DNA of 19,097 bases from assembly GCA_009783605.1 (NCBI GenBank), contig WRDE01000008.1, positions 1-19,097 on the forward strand, written 5' to 3'. Of this stretch, positions 11,744 to 18,108 are shown piece after piece. Both the position numbers and the translations under genes were made by a program. The stretch is from Oscillospiraceae bacterium (GTDB taxonomy: Bacteria > Bacillota > Clostridia > Oscillospirales > Acutalibacteraceae). A model generated the notes under the pieces. The model was not told the DNA's origin. It ran no database searches and saw only the letters and a list, made by a program, of their open reading frames with translations. Positions within the stretch are counted from its first letter, which is position 1. Each line of letters opens with the position of its first letter.

Positions 11744-13498
11744 ATGTTCCAACTAAAATGGCTCTGGCGCAGTATGGAGCCGAAATACCGGCGTTTATTT
11801 GTGACCGGTATGGTTTTGTCCGCCGTGACCTGTCTGATGCTGCTGATCAATCCGTCGCTGACCAAGGAATTGGTGGACGAGGTGATCGAAAAGGGCAACC
11901 GGGAGCCGCTGCTGCGGCTGCTGGGCATTATGCTGGCGGTGACAGCGGTGCGGCTGACGCTGCGGTATCTGATGGTGGTCTGCCTCGAGCTGGCCAGCCA
12001 GGATTCGGTCTGCAGCCTGCGGCGGCGGCTTTTTGATGTGCTGATGTATCAGGAGATCGCCTTTTTCAACCGCAACCGCACTGGCGATCTGATGACCCGG
12101 ATGACCGGCGACCTGGATTGGTGCCGCCATTTCATCGCCTGGATCAGCTTCAACACCATCGACGCGGTGGTCACCTTCCTCTCGACGCTGATTCTTTTTT
12201 TCACCGTCGACTGGAAGCTGACGCTCACCATGCTGGCGGTGACGCCGGTTCTGCTTGTCACCACTAAAATCCATTCCAACAAAATCCGCCCGAAATTCGG
12301 CGCCATGCGGGAACGGCTGGCCGAAATGAACACCGCGGCCCAGGAAAACATCGCCGGCAACCGGGTGGTCCGGGCTTTTGCCCGGGAGGAATATGAGAAG
12401 CAGCGGTTCACCGAAAAAAACCGCGCCTTTTTCGACGCCCATCTCGCCATCAACCGCCAGTGGATGAAATTTTTTCCGTGGTTGGAGGGGCTGGCCAACT
12501 CGATGTCGCTGATCGCCATCTTCGCCGGCGCGCTGTTTATCATCCTCGGCTCCGACCTCACGCTGGGATCGCTGTCGATCTTCATCAACCTCTCCTGGGC
12601 GATGGTGATGCCGATGCGCAATATCGGCCCGTTGGTCAACGATATCCAGCGGGTGACCGCTTCGGCGTCCAAGGTCATGGAGGTCTACTATGCCCGCCCG
12701 CTGATCGTCGACCGCCCGACGGCGGTTGAGCGGCCGGAGCCGCAAGGGAAAATCGTCTTCGAGCAGGTGCATTTCTCTTTCGGCCATAAAAAAGTGCTGA
12801 AGGATATCTCCTTTGAGGTGCTGCCCGGCCAGACGCTGGCCATCATCGGGCCGACCGGCTCCGGCAAATCGGTGTTGATTCAACTGCTGGCGCGGTTTTA
12901 TGATGTGCAGAGCGGTAAAATTCTGGTGGACGATTGGGATGTGCGGGATTGGAAATTACAGCAGCTGCGCTCCGCCGTGGCACCAGCCACTCAAGATGTG
13001 TTTTTGTTTTCGGACACGGTCGAGGGCAATATCATCTTCGGCAACGAAGAATTGACGATGGAGCAAACCGCCAAATTCGCCCATATGGCGGCGGCGGACG
13101 AATTCGTCGACGCCATGCCGGAGCAATACAACACCATCATCGGCGAGCGCGGCGTCGGCCTGTCCGGCGGCCAGCGCCAGCGGGTTGCCCTCGCAAGGGC
13201 GCTGGCAATGCAAGCGGCGGTGTTAGTGTTGGACGACACCACCTCGGCGCTGGATCTGGAAACCGAGCGGTACATACAGGAGCAGCTGCGGGAGCTGACC
13301 TGCACCAAAATCATCATCGCCCAGCGGATCTCATCGGTTAAGGACGCGGATTTGATTTTGGTGATTGAGGACGGGCGGATTACCGAGCGTGGGCGGCATG
13401 AGGAGTTGTTGCAAAGTCGCGGGTATTATTGGGAGACGCATTGTTTGCAGAATGATGGGGTGCACTCGGAGTCTTATCAAACCAGATGGGTACGGTAG
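11744..13498 (+). CDS. Heterodimeric ABC exporter, degenerate-NBD subunit (TM287/BmrC-like)
   Basis: The predicted protein is 584 aa: a six-helix exporter membrane domain (about 15-310), then an ATPase domain. The ATPase shows Walker A GPTGSGKS (369-376), the signature LSGGQ (473-477), and Walker B LVLDD. Here Asp498 replaces the catalytic Glu and Gln527 (IIIAQRIS) replaces the switch His. This pattern is known for the degenerate partner of heterodimeric exporters, whose canonical site needs the other subunit. AAGGAG 9 nt upstream lies in a repeat copy. The last 13 residues and the TAG stop are also repeat-encoded (copy B). Its partner at 14269 is separated by about 770 nt of inserted material. 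Substrates (drugs, lipids or peptides) cannot be read. Confidence 0.9.
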   Translation: MFQLKWLWRSMEPKYRRLFVTGMVLSAVTCLMLLINPSLTKELVDEVIEKGNREPLLRLLGIMLAVTAVRLTLRYLMVVCLELASQDSVCSLRRRLFDVLMYQEIAFFNRNRTGDLMTRMTGDLDWCRHFIAWISFNTIDAVVTFLSTLILFFTVDWKLTLTMLAVTPVLLVTTKIHSNKIRPKFGAMRERLAEMNTAAQENIAGNRVVRAFAREEYEKQRFTEKNRAFFDAHLAINRQWMKFFPWLEGLANSMSLIAIFAGALFIILGSDLTLGSLSIFINLSWAMVMPMRNIGPLVNDIQRVTASASKVMEVYYARPLIVDRPTAVERPEPQGKIVFEQVHFSFGHKKVLKDISFEVLPGQTLAIIGPTGSGKSVLIQLLARFYDVQSGKILVDDWDVRDWKLQQLRSAVAPATQDVFLFSDTVEGNIIFGNEELTMEQTAKFAHMAAADEFVDAMPEQYNTIIGERGVGLSGGQRQRVALARALAMQAAVLVLDDTTSALDLETERYIQEQLRELTCTKIIIAQRISSVKDADLILVIEDGRITERGRHEELLQSRGYYWETHCLQNDGVHSESYQTRWVR

Positions 13499-13582
13499 CG
13501 TGCACCCCTGCAGAATGCCGGCGGGCATTCTGCCTAATTTGATGATTATCTGTTTTATAATGGAATCTAATCGGATTAGAGG
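13457..13582 (+). repeat. Dispersed structured repeat, copy B
   Basis: Perfect arms GGGGTGCAC (13457-13465) and GTGCACCCC (13500-13508) flank a 34-nt loop with ATCAAACCAGAT. A second hairpin follows, GCAGAATGCC-GGCG-GGCATTCTGC (13510-13533). The AT-rich tail ends with GGAATCTAATCGGATTAGAGG (13562-13582 region). The loop holds the TAG stop of the upstream ABC gene. The tail has a TATAAT at 13556-13561 without a convincing -35. Confidence 0.92.
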
Positions 13583-13615
13583 ATGACCGCCGGAAGCAGG
13601 ACGGAGGCGCCCCTG

Positions 13616-14080
13616 ATGTCCAATTGTGCAGATAAACTATATGAGGAGAACAAAATGCTAAAAAACACGTTAGACAATTTGATAAAAGAGCATAAAGTCC
13701 AACCTGTTGGATCGGGATATACTGACTGTATAATATCCTTTGGAGAATCTTTTGACTTTATTAATGCTTTATCAAATATAGGTATAAATGTATATGGCGT
13801 TACCTGGTGGTGCCATTGTAAAAACGATGTTACCGGATGTCCTCATGGTATGGGCGGTCCTTTAAGTTTGTATTATGATGGCTGGTTCAGTGAAATGTGG
13901 TATGAAATGCTTGAATTTGACCGCAACGAGCAGGTAATATCTTATTTAAATTCACCAAAAGATAAATCCATATTTGAATGCTTTGTACCCGCCTTATGGC
14001 CTGATGTTCCGGAAGATTGGATAAATGAGGGGTGTCGCACCCCACACACCCGCCGCAAATTCCTCACTCCTAATTCCTAA
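13616..14080 (+). CDS. Low-GC orphan protein inserted between the ABC exporter genes
   Basis: The predicted protein is 154 aa with no family I can name. It starts with a helix (KLYEENKMLKNTLDNLIKEH), followed by a compact domain rich in Trp, Tyr and Cys. That domain has a possible metal-binding cluster WWCHC...TGCPHGMGG, then YYDGWFSEMWYEMLEFDRNE and ECFVPALWPDVPEDW. GGAGG 8 nt before ATG 13616 sets the start; ATG 13655 with AGGAG 6 nt upstream is an alternative, and lies wholly within the AT-rich part. Codon use and base composition differ sharply from the flanking transporter genes, which suggests acquisition. The last 17 residues are encoded by a collapsed repeat (14029-14043) and a heptad array that supplies the stop, so the natural C-terminus may be lost. 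Confidence 0.65.
   Translation: MSNCADKLYEENKMLKNTLDNLIKEHKVQPVGSGYTDCIISFGESFDFINALSNIGINVYGVTWWCHCKNDVTGCPHGMGGPLSLYYDGWFSEMWYEMLEFDRNEQVISYLNSPKDKSIFECFVPALWPDVPEDWINEGCRTPHTRRKFLTPNS
14029..14043 (+). repeat. Collapsed copy of the repeat arms
   Basis: GGGGTG-TCG-CACCCC is a 6-bp hairpin made of the outer arms of the dispersed repeat with the 34-nt loop absent. It lies in the 3' end of the orphan gene. It could be a deletion remnant, or a chance GC-rich hairpin. Confidence 0.4.
14060..14080 (+). repeat. Heptanucleotide repeat, three imperfect units
   Basis: TTCCTCA, CTCCTAA and TTCCTAA in tandem; the last unit contains the TAA stop of the orphan gene. In reverse complement this belongs to the same TGAGGAG-like family as the array at 648-675. 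Confidence 0.75.
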
Positions 14081-14099
14081 CGCCCGAAAGGAGGCCCCC

Positions 14100-14282
14100 A
14101 TGCCCCGCCGCAACACTTTCGAGGTCGACGAGTGGGGTGCGCTCGAAAATTCATCAAACCGGATTTGCGCAGTAGTGCGCACCCCTGCAGAACATCTGCG
14201 GATGTTCTGCCCATTTGAGTATATTATCGCTATTTTAGACAAATCGTTTAAGAAAGGTAACGGGTTATATGGCTCGCCGTAA
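14100..14282 (+). pseudogene. Duplicated, interrupted 5' end of the second ABC gene
   Basis: ATG 14100, with AAAGGAGG 5 nt upstream, starts MPRRNTFEVDE. This matches the start of the intact gene at 14269 (MARRNTFEVDE) in 10 of 11 residues. At DNA level there are 5 differences in 33 nt, three of them silent. Repeat copy C then begins at 14134 and the frame runs on as unrelated sequence to TAA 14280-14282, overlapping the true ABC start by 14 nt in another frame. It may now act as a translated 60-codon leader that couples to the ABC gene, or be inert. Confidence 0.75.
14134..14217 (+). repeat. Dispersed structured repeat, copy C
   Basis: Perfect arms GGGGTGCGC (14134-14142) and GCGCACCCC (14177-14185) enclose a 34-nt loop with ATCAAACCGGAT. 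The second hairpin is GCAGAACATC-TGCG-GATGTTCTGC (14187-14210), the same size as in copy B with different but still pairing arm bases. It ends near ATTTGAG. The 3' tail of copies B, D and E is not recognisable here. Confidence 0.92.
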
Positions 14283-16062
14283 CACCTTCGAGGTCGATGA
14301 GGATCTCGAATCTCCGTTTAATGCCCGGCATCTCAAACGCGCGATGGTTTACATACGCCGCCATACGAAAAAGATGGGGCTGACGCTGCTGCTGTCGGCT
14401 GCCGCCAGTGTGTCTGGTTTGCTTGGGCCGACCTTGCTGCGCTGGACGGTGGAGGACGCTATTCCGGGTGAAAATCTACCGTTGCTGGCGCTGCTGGCCG
14501 GCTGTTATCTGGCGGCGACGCTGTTAGGCATTCTGTTCACCAGCATCCGGGCCCGGATCATGGCGCGGGTTTCGCAGCAGATCATCTTCGATATCCGGGA
14601 GGACCTGTTCGCCCATCTCCAGCGGCTGCCCTTTTCCTACTACGACTCCCGTCCCGCCGGCAAGATATTGGTACGGATCATCAACTACGTCAACTCGGTA
14701 TCGGATATGTTGTCCAACGGCATCGTCAATCTGATTCTCGAGATCGTCAACATTCTGTTCATCATCGGGTTTATGCTGTTCACCTCACCGGTTCTGACGC
14801 TGTTTGTGGTGGGCGGGCTGCCCTTTTTCGTGGCGGTGGTCTGGTTCATCAAGCCCCGCCAGCGCAAAGCCTGGCAGGAGCAGAGTAACAAGGCCTCCAA
14901 CATGAACGCCTTTCTCGCGGAAAACATTGACGGGGTGCGGGTCAGCCAATTGTTCGCCCGGCAGCAGACCAACATCACGGTCATGGAGCGGCTGTCGCAG
15001 GCGGTGCGCCGCTGCTGGCTGCGGGCGGTGTTCCTCGCCAACTGGGTGTGGGTCAGCTCCGAACTGCTGACCCAGATCGTGCTGTCGCTGCTGTATATCG
15101 CCGGCGTCTACTGGCTGTCCGGCAGCAGCCAGGCCGAGCTGGGCGTACTGCTGGCGATGGCGCTCTATCTCAAAAGCTTCTGGCAGCCAATCACCAATCT
15201 GGCCAATATTTACAACGGGTTCGTCAACAATATCGCCTATCTCGAACGCATTTTTGAAACGATGGACGAGCCGGTGGAGGTGGCCGACTGCGAAAACGCG
15301 GCGGAGCTGCCGCAGATAAAAGGCGGCGTCTTTTTCCAAAACGTCACCTTTGCCTATGAGCCCGGTATCAACATCCTTGAAAACCTCAACCTGTCGGTCA
15401 GCGCCGGCCAGAGCGTCGCGCTGGTCGGCCCCACCGGCGCCGGCAAGACCACGGTGGTCAACCTCATCAGCCGGTTCTATAACCTCACCGGCGGCGCCAT
15501 CCTGTTGGACGGCGGCCATGACATTTCCCGGGTAACCCTGCGGTCGCTGCGGGCGCAGATGGGCATCATGCTCCAGGACAGCTTCATCTTCAGCGGCACC
15601 GTGATGGACAATATCAAATACGGGCGGTTAGACGCCACCGACGCCGAGGCGGAAGCGGCCGCCCGGGCGGTGCAGGCCCACGGCTTTATCAGCGAGATGG
15701 AGAAAGGGTATTTCACCGAGGTCAACGAGCGCGGCTCCCGGCTGTCGCAGGGGCAGCGCCAGTTAGTTTCTTTCGCCCGGACACTACTGGCCGATCCGCG
15801 GATATTGATCCTCGACGAGGCCACCTCCTCCATCGATACCAAAACCGAGCGGCTGCTGCAGGAGGGGATCGCCGCCCTGATCGCCGGCCGCACCTCCTTC
15901 ATCATCGCCCACCGGCTGTCTACCATCAAGCACTGCGACCGGATTTTGTATATCGGAGACAAGCAGGTGCTGGAGGACGGCAGCCATGACCAGCTGATCG
16001 CGAAGAAGGGGTTGTATTATCAGCTGTATATGGCGCAAGTGTGGGGTGCACCCGTAATTTGA
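14269..16062 (+). CDS. Heterodimeric ABC exporter, catalytic-NBD subunit (TM288/BmrD-like)
   Basis: The predicted protein is 597 aa: a six-helix exporter domain (about 35-330) and an ATPase domain. Walker A is GPTGAGKT (387-394), the signature is LSQGQ (492-496), Walker B is LILDEATS with catalytic Glu517, and the switch His is H548 (FIIAHRLST). Combined with the upstream degenerate subunit, one ATP site is canonical (these Walker motifs with the partner's LSGGQ) and one degenerate (partner's Asp/Gln with this LSQGQ), as in TM287/288. The ribosome site AAAGG at 14253-14257 is rather far (11 nt). A stronger start with AAAGGAGG at 14100 has been cut off by a repeat. The final residues WGAPVI and TGA come from repeat copy D. 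Confidence 0.92.
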   Translation: MARRNTFEVDEDLESPFNARHLKRAMVYIRRHTKKMGLTLLLSAAASVSGLLGPTLLRWTVEDAIPGENLPLLALLAGCYLAATLLGILFTSIRARIMARVSQQIIFDIREDLFAHLQRLPFSYYDSRPAGKILVRIINYVNSVSDMLSNGIVNLILEIVNILFIIGFMLFTSPVLTLFVVGGLPFFVAVVWFIKPRQRKAWQEQSNKASNMNAFLAENIDGVRVSQLFARQQTNITVMERLSQAVRRCWLRAVFLANWVWVSSELLTQIVLSLLYIAGVYWLSGSSQAELGVLLAMALYLKSFWQPITNLANIYNGFVNNIAYLERIFETMDEPVEVADCENAAELPQIKGGVFFQNVTFAYEPGINILENLNLSVSAGQSVALVGPTGAGKTTVVNLISRFYNLTGGAILLDGGHDISRVTLRSLRAQMGIMLQDSFIFSGTVMDNIKYGRLDATDAEAEAAARAVQAHGFISEMEKGYFTEVNERGSRLSQGQRQLVSFARTLLADPRILILDEATSSIDTKTERLLQEGIAALIAGRTSFIIAHRLSTIKHCDRILYIGDKQVLEDGSHDQLIAKKGLYYQLYMAQVWGAPVI

Positions 16063-16196
16063 TCAAACCGGATTATTGCTGTGGCGTGCACCCCTGCAGA
16101 AACGCTCCTTCTGCCTATGGCGGCTTCTTCCATTTGCGGCGGTCGCGTTCTGCCCGATTTGATTTTTATCGATTTAAAGATGGGATCGTATTGTGG
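16043..16196 (+). repeat. Dispersed structured repeat, copy D
   Basis: Perfect arms GGGGTGCAC (16043-16051) and GTGCACCCC (16086-16094) flank a 34-nt loop with ATCAAACCGGAT; the TGA stop of the ABC gene is in the loop. The second hairpin is GCAGAAACGC (16096-16105) with GCGTTCTGC (16145-16153), enlarged by about 39 nt. The tail reads GATTTGAT and ends TGGGATCGTATTGTGG (16181-16196). Confidence 0.9.
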
Positions 16197-16370
16197 CTGC
16201 ATTTTTAACGGCTGTTCATTTGATAAAAAATCTCCTTTTCTATGTTTTACTAAAATTTTTGTTGCCGACATAATACCATATGGCTCCTCATTTGTCAATA
16301 ACTATATTATCATTGATCAATTTTATTTCGCTTCTTATTCCAGTATCATTTACCCACAAGGAGTGATAGT
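16197..16370 (+). other. AT-rich upstream region of the XRE gene
   Basis: No gene is supported between 16063 and 16370. After repeat copy D the region is AT-rich and holds a 10-bp palindrome ATTGATCAAT (16312-16321), a possible operator for the XRE protein. No promoter with good spacing was identified. Confidence 0.45.
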
Positions 16371-16709
16371 ATGGATAGATATAGGCTCGACTACAACATA
16401 TTGGCCCAGCGTATTAAACAGGCGCGGCAGGAGCGGGGCTACAGCCAGAGTAAATTGGCGGAATTGGCGGGAGTGTCGACCAACACCATCGGTAAATTGG
16501 AGATCAGCTACACCACCGTTTCGTTAAAAACCATTCTGAACATCGCCAATGTGCTGGAGGTGGACATCAATTTTTTGGTCAGCGATACGCCGCCGGATAC
16601 CAAGCAGGCCAACGACCTGTTTATTGAGAGCTTGATACAGGATTTTACCGATAAAGACAAGCAGCTTTTGATCCAAATTATTACGGCTATAAAAACCTAT
16701 AAACAATAA
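16371..16709 (+). CDS. XRE-family transcriptional regulator
   Basis: The predicted protein is 112 aa. Residues about 10-65 are a classic Cro/CI helix-turn-helix: LAQRIKQARQERGYSQSKLA, then ELAGVSTNTIGKLEISYTTV and SLKTILNIANVLEVDINFLV. A short helical tail (DLFIESLIQDFTDKDKQLLI) may dimerise. AAGGAG at 16358-16363 lies 7 nt before ATG. It stands alone, convergent with the S41 gene, and is followed by a good terminator. The target is unknown; its palindromic upstream region suggests autoregulation. Confidence 0.88.
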   Translation: MDRYRLDYNILAQRIKQARQERGYSQSKLAELAGVSTNTIGKLEISYTTVSLKTILNIANVLEVDINFLVSDTPPDTKQANDLFIESLIQDFTDKDKQLLIQIITAIKTYKQ

Positions 16710-16714
16710 AAAAT

Positions 16715-16747
16715 ACGGGCGGTTGCAAAACCGTCCGTGTTTTTTTA
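16715..16747. terminator. Bidirectional intrinsic terminator with GCAA tetraloop
   Basis: A 10-bp stem, ACGGGCGGTT (16715-16724) with AACCGTCCGT (16729-16738) and one G:U pair, is capped by a GNRA-type GCAA loop and followed by GTTTTTTT. On the minus strand a T-rich run follows as well (the A-rich 16706-16714), so it serves both convergent genes. Confidence 0.88.
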
Positions 16748-16767
16748 CACTATATAGCATTCCCGCT

Positions 16768-18069
16768 CTAATCCGCCGCATCCGTCGGCTCGGTGCCCTC
16801 CTCGCCGGTTTCGGTCGTACCAGTAACATCCGTCGGCTCCGTCGGCTCGGTGGGCTTGGGATTGTAGCTCCCGCCGGCCAGACGGTTCAGCGCGGTTTGG
16901 AGCTGGGTGTCCTCCTCATCGGTCAGCGTATCGAACCGGGCCATTTTTTCCTCGGTCAGGCTGATGTCCACCGCCGGCCGCAGCCCGTTGTCCTCCCAGT
17001 TGGAGCCGTCGATCAGCGACATCTGCGCCACCGAAATTTTAACCGCCGATTTATCCGAGGTCAGCGGAAAATATTTTTGGGTAAATGACCGCCCCGCGGT
17101 ATGACGTCCTATCATCGGCGTATATACCGACTGAGACAGTACGGCGGCCACCAATTCCGCTTCGCCGGCGGTATTTTCGTTGACCAATGATACCGCCGGT
17201 AACGACATCGAATATGACATTTCATCCGATTTCATCTCAATACGCCCGGTGTTGTAGCTATAGTACGCGTAAAGGCCCCGGGACAGCAGATAAGACAGCA
17301 TATTCTGTGCTGAAGCGAGCAGACCGCCGCGGTTGTTACGCAGATCAAGGATAATGCCGGTGGCGCCGGCGTCGGTCAACGCCGTATAGGCGATCTTGAA
17401 TTGGGCGTCGGTGGCGGCATTAAAAGACTTGATCCGGATATACCCGATATCGTCGATCATCCGGCTCTCCACCGATGTGATATTATAGGTGGCGGCCGAC
17501 AGCTCCACCGCTATTTCGGTTTCTTCCCGCTTGATTTTCAATATCATCGACGCGGTATCGGTGGCATTCACCTCCGACAGCTTTTTCACCACCTTGGATA
17601 ACCCGTCCGCTTCCAGCGGAATGGTATCCAACGCGATGACAATATCATTTTTCAACAGTCCGGCGCTGTAAGCGGGAGAATCCGGCTGTACCTCCACGAT
17701 CCGGATCTGTTTATCGGCGTCTTCCTGCACCGAGATCCCGTAACCATAGGCGCGCCCCTCTAACAGCTCCGCTTCAACGGCATAATCCGCCGGGCTGAGA
17801 TACTGGGCATACGGATCCTCCGTGCCGGCGATATATCCTCTGGCAATCCCCCGGCGCAATACGGTGGAATCAATGTTTTTGTAAAAATAATTCTGCTGGA
17901 CGGCGTTATCCACCTCCGACAGATAATTATACATCTTCTGCCGCTCACCCAGTGCGGTCACCTGCGAATTAAACTGACGCATAGCGATCAGCATGGTGGC
18001 TGAAACGGTCAGCGCCACCACAATGATCATCACCGCCAGCGCCACCCCAATAGAGATTTTCCTGTTCAT
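16768..18069 (-). CDS. S41 (C-terminal processing peptidase) family protein with PDZ domain, catalytic residues lost
   Basis: The predicted protein is 433 aa. A membrane anchor (about 5-27) is followed by an N-terminal helical region, a PDZ domain (about 92-175, YGYGISVQED to LKIKREE), and the S41 core with IGYIRIKSFN and GIILDLRNNRGG. The expected catalytic Ser lies in a TASAAEL-type motif; here the sequence is NTAGEAEL, with Gly302 in its place. The expected Lys 25 residues later is Arg327 (HTAGRSFTQ), while the Gln four residues on is kept. The protein is therefore probably an inactive scaffold. The C-terminal 30 residues are Thr/Pro/Glu-rich. GGAGG 5 nt before ATG 18069 sets the start. 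It lies downstream of an M23 peptidase gene on the same strand, 30 nt apart. Confidence 0.85.
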   Translation of the reverse strand: MNRKISIGVALAVMIIVVALTVSATMLIAMRQFNSQVTALGERQKMYNYLSEVDNAVQQNYFYKNIDSTVLRRGIARGYIAGTEDPYAQYLSPADYAVEAELLEGRAYGYGISVQEDADKQIRIVEVQPDSPAYSAGLLKNDIVIALDTIPLEADGLSKVVKKLSEVNATDTASMILKIKREETEIAVELSAATYNITSVESRMIDDIGYIRIKSFNAATDAQFKIAYTALTDAGATGIILDLRNNRGGLLASAQNMLSYLLSRGLYAYYSYNTGRIEMKSDEMSYSMSLPAVSLVNENTAGEAELVAAVLSQSVYTPMIGRHTAGRSFTQKYFPLTSDKSAVKISVAQMSLIDGSNWEDNGLRPAVDISLTEEKMARFDTLTDEEDTQLQTALNRLAGGSYNPKPTEPTEPTDVTGTTETGEEGTEPTDAAD

Positions 18070-18082
18070 AAGCACCTCCAAG

Positions 18083-18108
18083 ACAATTCACAATTCATAT
18101 TATGAATT
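18083..18108. repeat. Heptad pair and AT-rich hairpin between M23 and S41 genes
   Basis: Two CAATTCA heptads (18084-18097) overlap a near-perfect palindrome AATTCATA-T-TATGAATT (18092-18108) that includes the M23 stop codon. This is the fourth heptad-type array of the window. Confidence 0.6.

Noticed and set aside
11795..12883. Long open frame (362 codons) on the minus strand inside the first ABC gene
   Set aside because: It lies fully antisense to a gene with complete ABC motifs. Its composition (Gln/Arg/His/Pro-rich, low complexity) is that of a GC-rich shadow frame, with no domain motif.
14785..15519. Long minus-strand open frame inside the second ABC gene
   Set aside because: Shadow of the coding strand; no ribosome site or recognisable motif.
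13457..16196. Insertion sequence or composite transposon carrying the orphan gene
   Set aside because: No transposase gene, no matching terminal repeats at both outer edges and no clear target duplication. The repeats on each side are in the same orientation but are separate short elements.
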